From contig JAQSYC010000054.1 in NCBI GenBank assembly GCA_029256345.1, forward strand, positions 1-12,376: a stretch of DNA of 12,376 nt, given 5' to 3'. Of this stretch, positions 6,018 through 12,376 are shown in pieces. A program made the position numbers and the translations under genes. Within the stretch, counting starts at the first letter, position 1. The number at the start of each line of letters is the position of its first letter. The notes beneath the pieces are model-generated. The model saw nothing but the letters and a program-made list of their open reading frames with translations. It was not told the origin of the DNA and searched no databases. The stretch is from Clostridia bacterium (lineage in GTDB: Bacteria; Bacillota; Clostridia; Lachnospirales; Cellulosilyticaceae).

Positions 6018-6935
6018 ATGTTAGATATTTGTTTATTAGGAACAGGTGGTATGCTTCCGCTGCCTGAGAGGTATTTAACAGCCTTACTCGCAAGATACAA
6101 TGGAAGAAAACTGCTAATAGATTGTGGTGAAGGAACACAGGTCACGATGAGGATGCTTGGATGGGGTTATAAAACGGTTGATATTATATGTTTTACCCAC
6201 TATCATGGCGATCATGTCACGGGGCTGCCGGGACTTCTTCTCACGATTGCCAATGCAGGTAGAAAAGAGCCGCTGACTATTATGGGTCCTCCAGGATTAA
6301 AAAAAATAGTAGAAGGCCTAACGGTTATCTGTAGAGATCTTGCGTTTGAGCTGATATTAATAGAGCTTTCATATGAAAAACAAACCCTTCAAATAGGAGA
6401 GTTTTGGATTTCTGTACTGCCAGTACCTCACAATGTAAAGTGTTTTGCTTATACACTGGAAAATAAAAGAACACCTAAATTTATTGTGGAGAAGGCTAAA
6501 CAAAATGAAGTGCCACAAAAGTACTGGAAAAGGCTTCAAAAGGGTGAAACTGTATCAGAGGAACAAAAAGTTTACACTCCAGACATGGTATTAGGTCATG
6601 CAAGAAAGGGGCTGAAGGTAGCTTATTGTACAGACTGCAGGCCTATAAAAGAGTTAGAAGCATTTATACAAGAAGCAGATTTGTTTATTTGTGAAGGCAT
6701 GTATATGGAAGAGGAGTATTTGGATCAGGTGAAAAAACATAAGCATATGTTAGGGAGTGAGGCTGCAAGATTAGCCAGGGCTTCAGGGGTACAAGCATTA
6801 TGGCTCACACATTTTAGCCCAGCACTTTTAAGTAACCATATTCAAATGGAAGGTATTAAAGAAATATTTGAGAATAGTGTTGCAGGATATGATAGAATAA
6901 CAACAACACTAGATTTTGGGCAAGAAGAGCTATAG
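6018..6935 (+). CDS. rnz: ribonuclease Z (tRNA 3' endonuclease)
   Basis: A 305-residue metallo-beta-lactamase-fold enzyme that cuts the 3' trailer from tRNA precursors lacking an encoded CCA. The N terminus M-L-D-I-C-L-L-G-T-G-G is typical, as is the D35-C-G-E-G-T-Q segment. Zinc ligands follow the family pattern: H61-Y-H63-G-D65-H66, His138 in P-V-P-H-N, Asp206 in C-T-D-C-R-P, and His265 in L-T-H-F-S-P. The length equals that of bacterial dimeric RNase Z. ATG 6018 is chosen because it gives the canonical N terminus and lies 8 bases from AAAGGA; GTG 6012 would be too close to that site. It is the first gene of an operon with the DUF6715-like gene (17-bp gap), tsaD and the PIN protein. One of the two tRNA genes at the right end of the window lacks CCA and would be a substrate. 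Confidence 0.94.
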   Translation: MLDICLLGTGGMLPLPERYLTALLARYNGRKLLIDCGEGTQVTMRMLGWGYKTVDIICFTHYHGDHVTGLPGLLLTIANAGRKEPLTIMGPPGLKKIVEGLTVICRDLAFELILIELSYEKQTLQIGEFWISVLPVPHNVKCFAYTLENKRTPKFIVEKAKQNEVPQKYWKRLQKGETVSEEQKVYTPDMVLGHARKGLKVAYCTDCRPIKELEAFIQEADLFICEGMYMEEEYLDQVKKHKHMLGSEAARLARASGVQALWLTHFSPALLSNHIQMEGIKEIFENSVAGYDRITTTLDFGQEEL

Positions 6936-6952
6936 GAAATGGGGGGATATCT

Positions 6953-7504
6953 GTGAGAAAGGTGCTATTAGTGTTAGTTATGTTTGGACTATGTATTTCT
7001 TATTTTCTGATAGTAAGCCAGCGTAATGGAAATTCTATTTTTAATATCCGTAAAACAAATATACAAAAAGAGCTTGAAAAGTACAATGATAAGCTTGATC
7101 AACAGTATCCTGATACACCTCAAGAATTGATAGAAATAAACAATGCAGTTATGAAAAACTTTTATAGTCGTGACATGAAGCAGGAATGGATAGATTTATA
7201 TGTACAAACAATACGAAAGCTTTACAGTGAGAATCTACTAGGGAGTAATCTGGAAGAAGAGCAAAAAGTCTTTCTTCTAGAGGAGATTCAACAAAAGGAT
7301 GACAAAGAAAAAATGATTCTATTGGCAAGTGAAGTTGAGGAAACGACACATCTAAGTGAAGCCTATGAGGCAGAGGTTAAGGTTATTCATTATACGAATA
7401 AAGGGGATATTAACAGGTTGTACCAAGTTACTAACAGCTCTGGTGAGTGGAAGATAGATTCGTGGGAAGATGTAAAAACAGAGAGTAAGACGTTGGAGGA
7501 ATAA
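6953..7504 (+). CDS. membrane-anchored DUF6715-like protein
   Basis: A 183-residue protein beginning at GTG 6953 after a G-rich site (GGGGGG, 6941-6946). Residues 3-21 form one hydrophobic helix (V-L-L-V-L-V-M-F-G-L-C-I-S-Y-F-L-I-V), a signal anchor or uncleaved signal peptide. No lipobox is obvious, although Cys14 lies inside the helix. The rest is a predicted extracytoplasmic, charged domain: Y-P-D-T-P-Q-E near residue 54, a helical middle, then beta strands ending in G-E-W-K-I-D-S-W-E. From memory this pattern and its position between rnz and tsaD match the DUF6715 family of Clostridia, whose role is unknown. The NTF2-like ending (W-K-I-D-S-W) suggests a binding domain, but that is only resemblance. 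It is coupled to tsaD by a 2-bp gap. Confidence 0.72.
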   Translation: MRKVLLVLVMFGLCISYFLIVSQRNGNSIFNIRKTNIQKELEKYNDKLDQQYPDTPQELIEINNAVMKNFYSRDMKQEWIDLYVQTIRKLYSENLLGSNLEEEQKVFLLEEIQQKDDKEKMILLASEVEETTHLSEAYEAEVKVIHYTNKGDINRLYQVTNSSGEWKIDSWEDVKTESKTLEE

Positions 7505-7506
7505 CA

Positions 7507-8523
7507 ATGAAAGATATAAAGGTACTTGCGATAGAAACATCATGTGATGAGACAGCAGCAGCGGTAGTACAAAATGGGAGAACAGTATTGTCCAATATTA
7601 TTTCGACGCAAATAGATCTGCATAAAAAATATGGAGGGGTTGTCCCGGAGATTGCTTCAAGAATGCATGTTGAAAAGATTAATTTGGTGATAGAAGAAGC
7701 TCTAAAGGAGGCAAAACTGACACTGGATGAAATAGATGTTATAGGAGTAACCTATGGACCCGGGCTGGTGGGAGCGCTGCTTGTAGGGGTAGTTGCAGCA
7801 AAAGCAATCGCCTTTGCAAAGGACAAGCCCTTAGTGGGCGTTCATCATATAGAGGGGCATATTGCTGCCAACTATATATCCCATCAAGAATTGGAGCCGC
7901 CATTTCTCTGTTTGGTCGTATCGGGAGGCCATACGCATCTTGTTTATGTAAAAGACTATACGACTTATGAAATCATGGGGAAAACAAGAGATGATGCAGC
8001 AGGAGAAGCCTATGATAAAGTGGCCAGAGCCATAGGACTGACCTATCCAGGGGGGCCAAAAGTAGATAGGCTTGCTAAAGAAGGTAATAAAGAAGCCATC
8101 AAATTTCCAAGAGCCATGCTAGATGCCGGCTATGATTTTAGCTTTAGCGGTGTCAAATCAGCGGTGCTTAACTATGTAAATGCTTGTAACATGAAGGGAG
8201 AAACCATCAATACGAAGGATGTAGCGGCGGCTTTCCAATCCAGTGTAGTAGATGTGCTAGTATCCAAAACTATGAGTTTGGCTAAAGAAAAAAACATACA
8301 AACGATTGCTCTGGCAGGTGGCGTAGCTGCAAATAACGGACTCAGAGAAGAAATGACAAAAGCTGCTCAAAAAAATCGTATGAAGCTGTATTATCCGGAG
8401 CTTATCTTATGTACAGATAATGCAGCGATGATAGGCTGTGCAGCTTATTACGACTATATGAAAGGCAATAGAGCGCAAATGAATCTGAATGCAGTCCCGA
8501 ATCTTCCATTGGGAAAAAAATAG
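7507..8523 (+). CDS. tsaD: tRNA N6-adenosine threonylcarbamoyltransferase TsaD
   Basis: A 338-residue ASKHA-fold enzyme that transfers the threonylcarbamoyl group to A37 of ANN-decoding tRNAs (t6A), acting with TsaB, TsaE and TsaC. The N terminus has V-L-A-I-E-T-S-C-D-E-T. The metal site is H114-I-E-G-H118 within G-V-H-H-I-E-G-H, completed by Asp304 in C-T-D-N-A-A-M. The nucleotide-binding stretches V-V-S-G-G-H-T-H and A-G-G-V-A-A-N are intact, and the length is normal. ATG 7507 follows GGAGG (7495-7499) by 7 bases; that site lies inside the end of the preceding gene, so translation is coupled. The partner genes tsaB and tsaE are not in this window. Confidence 0.96.
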   Translation: MKDIKVLAIETSCDETAAAVVQNGRTVLSNIISTQIDLHKKYGGVVPEIASRMHVEKINLVIEEALKEAKLTLDEIDVIGVTYGPGLVGALLVGVVAAKAIAFAKDKPLVGVHHIEGHIAANYISHQELEPPFLCLVVSGGHTHLVYVKDYTTYEIMGKTRDDAAGEAYDKVARAIGLTYPGGPKVDRLAKEGNKEAIKFPRAMLDAGYDFSFSGVKSAVLNYVNACNMKGETINTKDVAAAFQSSVVDVLVSKTMSLAKEKNIQTIALAGGVAANNGLREEMTKAAQKNRMKLYYPELILCTDNAAMIGCAAYYDYMKGNRAQMNLNAVPNLPLGKK

Positions 8524-8543
8524 TATGAAAGGGGAATGCTTTG

Positions 8544-9602
8544 ATGAAACGTATTATTAGGATATTACTATCGGGAATCATTGGGGTTATTGTTGGACGA
8601 GGTATAACAGAACTGGAAAAGATGAAACTTTTACCAAATGAGATAGATGGGGTACTTAACAATTTATATATTAATAAAGAACTTATTGTTTTTATAGTTG
8701 TTTTTGCACTTATATTTTTTACAATAAGTATTCCAGCAGCTCATAAAATCTCAATCAAAATAGAAGAATCGCTTAATAAATACCCTATGCAGGAAATTCT
8801 TATATATATCATTGGTTTGGGAATAGGTCTTGTAGGAGCAAACCTAGTCAGTACAGCACTTATAGTTGACAAAACAAAGGCCATGAGCAGTGTGCTTACG
8901 CTTTTATTATACTTGGGACTTGGATTTTTTTGCATCTATCTGGTACATCTCAAAAAGGAAGAGATTAAAGGATGGATTAATAAAAAGGGTGAAGTGCTCT
9001 CACAGTCACATCCTAAAATACTAGATACCAGTGTCATTATTGATGGTAGAATTCTAGATATTATGACGACAGGATTTATTGAAGGCAAGGTAATCATCCC
9101 TTCTTTTGTCTTAGATGAACTTAGGCATATAGCAGACTCTTCTGATTCCTTAAAAAGAAATAGGGGAAGAAGAGGGCTTGATATATTAAATGAGATTAAA
9201 GGGATAAAAGGAGTGCCGGTAGAGGTAGTAGATATTGATTATCCTGAGTTAGATGAGGTAGATATAAAACTATTAAAGCTGGCTAGGCAGATTCAAGGGA
9301 AAGTTGTTACAAACGATTTTAATCTTAATAAAGTTGCCAAGCTTCAAAAGGTACAGATTCTCAACATTAATGACTTAGCGAATGCGGTTAAACCTATTTT
9401 ACTGCCTAATGAAGAGATGCGAGTTACCATTATTAAAGAAGGTAAAGAACAGGAACAAGGTGTTGCATATCTTGGAGATGGAACGATGATTGTAGTAGAG
9501 GGCGGCAAAAAATATGTAGGTGCGACAGTAGATATTATCGTAACGACAGTTCTTCAGACCTCAGCAGGAAGAATGATTTTTGCAAAAGTATTAAAGAATT
9601 AA
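8544..9602 (+). CDS. yacL: YacL-type PIN/TRAM membrane protein
   Basis: A 352-residue protein with about four transmembrane helices (roughly residues 4-21, 46-66, 83-107 and 114-135), a PIN nuclease-like domain (about 156-280) and a C-terminal TRAM domain (about 290-350). Acidic PIN residues are present: Asp161 and Asp167 in I-L-D-T-S-V-I-I-D-G-R, Asp191/Glu192 in V-L-D-E-L, and Asp258 in T-N-D-F-N. The protein should therefore be a membrane-tethered ribonuclease-like enzyme, although I know no firmly established biological target for YacL. ATG 8544 is used, with AAAGGGGA 8 bases upstream; an adjacent TTG at 8541 is unlikely. It is the last gene of the rnz operon, 20 bp after tsaD. In B. subtilis yacL directly precedes ispD; here a minus-strand permease separates them. 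Confidence 0.87.
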   Translation: MKRIIRILLSGIIGVIVGRGITELEKMKLLPNEIDGVLNNLYINKELIVFIVVFALIFFTISIPAAHKISIKIEESLNKYPMQEILIYIIGLGIGLVGANLVSTALIVDKTKAMSSVLTLLLYLGLGFFCIYLVHLKKEEIKGWINKKGEVLSQSHPKILDTSVIIDGRILDIMTTGFIEGKVIIPSFVLDELRHIADSSDSLKRNRGRRGLDILNEIKGIKGVPVEVVDIDYPELDEVDIKLLKLARQIQGKVVTNDFNLNKVAKLQKVQILNINDLANAVKPILLPNEEMRVTIIKEGKEQEQGVAYLGDGTMIVVEGGKKYVGATVDIIVTTVLQTSAGRMIFAKVLKN

Positions 9603-9606
9603 CAAT

Positions 9607-9646
9607 AAAAAAACCTTTAGGTGTCTGAACACTTAAAGGTTTTTTT
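9607..9646. terminator. bidirectional terminator between convergent genes
   Basis: An 18-bp stem (9607-9624 with 9629-9646, one G-U pair, core CCTTTAGGTGT) surrounds the loop CTGA. Seven A precede it and seven T follow it. It lies 4 bases after the PIN gene stop and 4 bases before the permease stop, so it can end both converging transcripts. Confidence 0.93.
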
Positions 9647-9650
9647 GTTG

Positions 9651-10976
9651 TTAGGAATGCGCCTCATGCCTTCGCCAAAATAGAATAGCTGATAAGATCA
9701 GCAGTCCACATAATAAGGCGTATAACCAAAACAATGGATTTTGCATACCCACCATCAATATAATGACAGAACCTATAGTAGCCAAGATAGGATTGATCTT
9801 AGTTCGCCATAGACCTTTCATTTCTCCAGTTAAACCATATTTAAAGACTTTGAAGTACAGTAAAATATAACCTACGTAATTAATAGTGATAGATATTTCT
9901 GAGATATCTGAGTTAGGAAGAAGGTTGTATTTCTGAGTAATATAATGTGCAATGATCCAAAAAAGCACTATAAATATTGTAACAACAGAAGATATAACAG
10001 GCACACCTAAACGTTCATTGATAATAGAAACTTTATGTGAATAAGGAAACATATTTCTTATTCCTAATGCATAAGGCAGACGGGTCAGTCCCATAATAAG
10101 GCCATTAAGCGTTCCCATAATAGAAATAATAACAAATACTAAAATAAGTTTAGCACCAAAAGCACCGAACAATTGATTAGCAGCCATATCTACATGAGCG
10201 TCACCCATACTGATAACATTTTCCGGTCCTATTAATAGACTTATTCCCACAAAATAAAGAACATAAATGCCCAATATAAAGAGTGGGGAAAAGATAAGTG
10301 CCAAGGGAACATTCTTTTTAGCATTTTTTACCTCATGAGAGATAGACGTAGAAACAATCCATCCATCAAAGGCAAAAAGAATAGGAATAATGGCAGCAAT
10401 CCAACTAGCAGACTCTGCGGTATTTCTATTTGCAAAAGATAATGGTTCAGAACTTCCAAACAATAATCCTAAAACACCAATAAGGACAAGAGGAATAAGT
10501 TTGATAATGGTTGAAGCGTTTTGAAAAAGTCCGCCAAGTCTTGAGGAAAGAAGGTTGGTTAGGTATAATACACCGGCAGCACCTACCCCTATTAAGACTT
10601 GAGTTTCCAAGGTGCCGTCTATATTGAATAGAATACAGATATAGATACCTGTTACCCAAGAAATGACAGCAGTAAGAGTAGGATAATATAAAAAGGTGTG
10701 AAACCAACCAAAAGCACAAGCGATAGACTTGTTATAACAGTCCTCCGCATAGGTGATAATGCCTCCGGCTTTATCATTGCGTGAGGCCAGTTCTGCGATA
10801 GTCAGGCTTCCAAAGATAATACTTATGGCGGCAATAAAAAATACTAATACTCCTAAAAAAATGCTGCCGCCGGTAGCTACAAGGATATTGTCACTTTTAA
10901 AAAATATCCCCGAGCCAATAACAACCCCTACAATCATTGCAATGCAGGTAAAAAGCCCGTATTTGTTTTTTGTCAT
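9651..10976 (-). CDS. APC-superfamily amino-acid permease
   Basis: A 441-residue, very hydrophobic protein with about twelve predicted transmembrane helices. TM1 holds the APC substrate motif G21-S-G-I-F25 after V-G-V-V-I, and the mid-protein F-A-F-D-G-W matches the conserved TM6 segment of L-amino-acid transporter and SteT-like exchangers. The following loop S-H-E-V-K-N-A-K-K-N-V-P is also typical. It should import or exchange amino acids across the cytoplasmic membrane; the substrate cannot be read, and serine/threonine exchange by analogy with SteT is only a guess. ATG is at 10976, with AAGGAG (minus strand, 10985-10990) 8 bases upstream. It is the only minus-strand gene here, transcribed alone with its own extended -10 promoter and closed by the shared terminator. 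Its coding is complete, with no frame damage. Confidence 0.88.
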   Translation of the reverse strand: MTKNKYGLFTCIAMIVGVVIGSGIFFKSDNILVATGGSIFLGVLVFFIAAISIIFGSLTIAELASRNDKAGGIITYAEDCYNKSIACAFGWFHTFLYYPTLTAVISWVTGIYICILFNIDGTLETQVLIGVGAAGVLYLTNLLSSRLGGLFQNASTIIKLIPLVLIGVLGLLFGSSEPLSFANRNTAESASWIAAIIPILFAFDGWIVSTSISHEVKNAKKNVPLALIFSPLFILGIYVLYFVGISLLIGPENVISMGDAHVDMAANQLFGAFGAKLILVFVIISIMGTLNGLIMGLTRLPYALGIRNMFPYSHKVSIINERLGVPVISSVVTIFIVLFWIIAHYITQKYNLLPNSDISEISITINYVGYILLYFKVFKYGLTGEMKGLWRTKINPILATIGSVIILMVGMQNPLFWLYALLCGLLILSAILFWRRHEAHS

Positions 10977-11035
10977 ACATTTGTCTCCTTAAGATTAAAA
11001 TTTTGTAGATTAGATTACTCCAAAACCCATTTTAA

Positions 11036-11044
11036 AGTATAGCA
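11036..11044 (-). promoter_or_regulatory. extended -10 promoter of the permease gene
   Basis: Read on the minus strand, TGC is followed directly by TATACT (11036-11041), an extended -10 element. The -35 region 17 bases upstream matches poorly (TTCTTA). Transcription would start near 11029 and run into the permease, about 50 bases before its ATG. Confidence 0.5.
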
Positions 11045-11072
11045 TAGGCCATAAGATTTAAGAAGAGTGTTA

Positions 11073-11101
11073 TTGCACTTTATCAAGTAAATCTATAAAA
11101 T
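11073..11101 (+). promoter_or_regulatory. candidate ispD promoter
   Basis: TTGCAC at 11073-11078 and TAAAAT at 11096-11101 are 17 bases apart. The -35 match is moderate. It lies back to back with the permease promoter in the 184-bp divergent gap (10977-11160). Transcription would start near 11108, about 50 bases before the ispD start. Confidence 0.35.
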
Positions 11102-11160
11102 AAGACAAAGAGATGGTAAACTATTGTAAAACGGAATAAATGTATAAAGGAGCATAAAAA

Positions 11161-11856
11161 ATGGATAAAATAACAGCGGTCATTGTAGCGGGTGGAAGTG
11201 GCAAAAGAATGGGTATGGACATAAAAAAGCAATATATTTTACTGAAGAAAAAAGAAATACTAGCACATACCATTGAAGTATTTGAAGGGTGCGATTTTGT
11301 ACAGGAGATTATCTTGGTTGTTTCTAAAGAAGAAATAGAGCATGTAAAAGAAAGAATCGTAGACTATTATCACTTTAACAAAGTTAAAAAGGTAGTAGAG
11401 GGAGGCAAAGAGAGACAAGATTCGGTTTATAATGGTCTTTTACAAACAGATCAAACAGCCAGTTATGTGATTATTCATGATGGGGCAAGACCTTTTATCA
11501 CACAAGAGACTATTTATAATTGTCTTCAGAAGGCGAAAGAGACAGGAGCAAGTATTGTGGCTGTACCTGTAAAAGACACTATCAAAGTTTGTGATGCAGA
11601 ATCCCACAAAGTAGAAGAAACACCCAATAGAGATAAGTTATGGCTGATACAGACCCCACAGATATTTTCTTTTGAGTTACTAAGAGATGCTTATGCGTAT
11701 GCTAAGGAGAGACAACTACAGGTAACAGATGACAGTATGATTGTGGAGGCCTTTGGAAGAGAGGTATATATTACAAGAGGAGAATACAGTAATATCAAGG
11801 TGACAACCCCAGAGGATTTGATTATAGGAGAGGCTATTATGAGCGAAAAAATATAA
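11161..11856 (+). CDS. ispD: 2-C-methyl-D-erythritol 4-phosphate cytidylyltransferase IspD
   Basis: A 231-residue, full-length cytidylyltransferase that joins MEP with CTP to give CDP-ME, the third step of the MEP isoprenoid pathway in the cytosol. The CTP-binding loop V-A-G-G-S-G-K-R-M-G (residues 10-19) and the following K-K-Q-Y are present. They are followed by G-G-K-E-R-Q-D-S-V, the diagnostic I-H-D-G-A-R-P-F, P-V-K-D-T-I-K, Q-T-P-Q-I-F and T-D-D-S-M. All motifs of the family are in order. ATG 11161 follows AAAGGAG (11146-11152) by 8 bases. ispF is not adjacent, unlike in many bacteria, and the gene stands alone between the divergent permease and the tRNA genes. No terminator is visible after it, so transcription may run on into the serine tRNA unit. 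A CDP-ribitol synthase (TarI) is the main alternative, but the motifs favour IspD. Confidence 0.93.
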   Translation: MDKITAVIVAGGSGKRMGMDIKKQYILLKKKEILAHTIEVFEGCDFVQEIILVVSKEEIEHVKERIVDYYHFNKVKKVVEGGKERQDSVYNGLLQTDQTASYVIIHDGARPFITQETIYNCLQKAKETGASIVAVPVKDTIKVCDAESHKVEETPNRDKLWLIQTPQIFSFELLRDAYAYAKERQLQVTDDSMIVEAFGREVYITRGEYSNIKVTTPEDLIIGEAIMSEKI

Positions 11857-11880
11857 AGTAAAAAAATCTCGAAAAAAGGG

Positions 11881-11909
11881 TTGACCTATGACAAATGCTA
11901 TGGTATATT
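11881..11909 (+). promoter_or_regulatory. upstream promoter (P1) of the tRNA unit
   Basis: TTGACC at 11881-11886 (5 of 6) and TATATT at 11904-11909 (5 of 6) are exactly 17 bases apart, just downstream of ispD. Between P1 and P2 there is only a short GAGC/GCTC dyad (near 11925) and A-rich sequence. Confidence 0.6.
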
Positions 11910-11973
11910 TAATAAGCACTAAGGCGAGCCCCAAAAGCTCAGAAAAAATACAACAAAGAAGCTTGAAAAAAGA

Positions 11974-12002
11974 TTGACAAGTTGTAAGATGTAGTGTAAC
12001 AT
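11974..12002 (+). promoter_or_regulatory. downstream promoter (P2) of the tRNA unit
   Basis: A perfect TTGACA at 11974-11979 and TAACAT at 11997-12002 are 17 bases apart. Transcription would start near 12009, about 30 bases before the first tRNA. Paired strong promoters like P1 and P2 are common ahead of rRNA and tRNA operons. Confidence 0.6.
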
Positions 12003-12039
12003 GTATTAGGTCGGTTGAGACAAAATAGATGTAATATAT

Positions 12040-12127
12040 GGAGAGATGGTCGAGTTGGTTTAAGGCACCGGTCTTGAAAACCGGCGAACGTGAGAGCGTT
12101 CCGTGGGTTCGAATCCCACTCTCTCCG
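12040..12127 (+). tRNA. tRNA-Ser (anticodon UGA), no encoded CCA
   Basis: An 88-base class II tRNA. The acceptor stem GGAGAGA pairs with TCTCTCC (12120-12126), with discriminator G at 12127. The anticodon stem CCGGT/ACCGG encloses loop CTTGAAA, with anticodon TGA at 12075-12077. A long variable arm (CGAACG.. ..CGTTC) and the T loop TTCGAAT are present, as expected for serine. The bases after the discriminator are TTTT, so CCA must be added after RNase Z cleavage. It reads UCA and related UCN codons. Confidence 0.97.
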
Positions 12128-12165
12128 TTTTAATCTGAATAGGCTTTAAAGTGGAGATGGATTAT

Positions 12166-12257
12166 GGAGAAGTACCCAAGTGGTCGAAGGGGCTCCCCTG
12201 GAAAGGGAGTAGGTCGCGAGTAACGGCGCGAGGGTTCGAATCCCTCCTTCTCCGCCA
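12166..12257 (+). tRNA. tRNA-Ser (anticodon GGA), CCA encoded
   Basis: A 92-base class II tRNA including an encoded CCA at 12255-12257. The acceptor stem GGAGAAG pairs with CTTCTCC (12247-12253), with discriminator G at 12254. The anticodon stem CTCCC/GGGAG encloses CTGGAAA, with anticodon GGA at 12200-12202. The variable arm is long and GC-rich, and the T arm GAGGG/CCCTC is perfect. It reads UCC and UCU. It lies 38 bp after the other serine tRNA and is probably cotranscribed with it. Confidence 0.97.
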
Positions 12258-12282
12258 ATTAAGCTAAAGATTAAAAATAAAT

Positions 12283-12300
12283 GAACTTTGAAAATAGAAT
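12283..12300 (+). promoter_or_regulatory. boxA-like antitermination element
   Basis: GAACTTTGAAAATAGAAT resembles the boxA-containing segment (CTTTGAAAA core) found in leaders and spacers of Firmicute rRNA operons. It follows the second tRNA by 25 bases, with no terminator between. This supports continued transcription into something beyond the window. Confidence 0.4.
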
Positions 12301-12327
12301 AGTAACCATAAAACCAGTCGATTTATA

Positions 12328-12348
12328 GAACTTCATTTAATGAAGTTC
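12328..12348. repeat. perfect 10-bp inverted repeat
   Basis: GAACTTCATT (12328-12337) and AATGAAGTTC (12339-12348) pair around a single central base. No T-run follows, so it is not an obvious terminator. It may be part of an rRNA leader or processing structure. Confidence 0.6.
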
Positions 12349-12357
12349 ATGAGTACA

Positions 12358-12376
12358 AACTAAACTTAGTTTAGTT
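12358..12376. repeat. perfect 8-bp inverted repeat at the window edge
   Basis: AACTAAAC (12358-12365) and GTTTAGTT (12369-12376) pair around TTA. The window ends on its last base, so the repeat could extend further. It sits where a 16S rRNA leader would be expected if an rRNA operon follows. Confidence 0.6.

Noticed and set aside
9651..10976. The minus-strand permease considered as a mobile element cargo
   Set aside because: No transposase, integrase, terminal repeats or compositional shift is visible at either edge.
10753..10992. Plus-strand open frame of 79 codons inside the permease gene
   Set aside because: Antisense shadow of a membrane protein; no ribosome site or family resemblance.

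Overview
The window is AT-rich, densely coded and almost entirely chromosomal housekeeping DNA. Strong purine-rich Shine-Dalgarno sites, low-GC codon use, the rnz / DUF6715-like / tsaD block and small DUF3892 and Cys4 proteins together suggest a Clostridia member, most likely the Lachnospiraceae/Lachnospirales (for example a Cellulosilyticum-like organism). This placement comes from remembered family resemblance, not a search.

Layout. 3-1759: the 3' part of a KdpD-type sensor kinase, overlapping a KdpE-type response regulator. 1894-4218: a ROK-family glucokinase, then phosphoglucosamine mutase glmM with its own promoter and terminator. 4310-5930: three small single-gene units (a DUF3892 protein, an orphan 118-residue protein, and a Cys4 protein behind a long folded leader). 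No terminator is visible after the first; the other two end in strong hairpins. 5961-9602: a tight operon of rnz (RNase Z), a membrane-anchored DUF6715-like protein, tsaD and a YacL-type PIN/TRAM membrane protein, closed by a bidirectional terminator. 9651-10976: an APC-family amino-acid permease on the minus strand. 11161-11856: ispD, divergent from the permease. 11881-12257: two tandem promoters, then tRNA-Ser(UGA) and tRNA-Ser(GGA). 12258-12376: a boxA-like element and two perfect inverted repeats, resembling the leader of an rRNA operon that would begin just outside the window.

How the genes relate. Glucokinase supplies glucose 6-phosphate, and GlmM makes glucosamine 1-phosphate for UDP-GlcNAc and the cell wall. 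RNase Z trims tRNA 3' ends, TsaD makes the t6A modification, and two serine tRNAs sit at the right end. One of these lacks an encoded CCA and so depends on RNase Z; the other encodes CCA. IspD belongs to MEP isoprenoid synthesis. KdpDE would sense potassium or osmotic stress.

The most surprising observation is in GlmM: about 17 residues, including the conserved VGDR segment of domain 3, are cleanly missing in frame while the rest of the protein is intact. The next most interesting is the structured leader of the Cys4 protein gene. I see no CRISPR array, transposon, prophage, toxin-antitoxin or defence locus, and no convincing wholly new multi-gene system.
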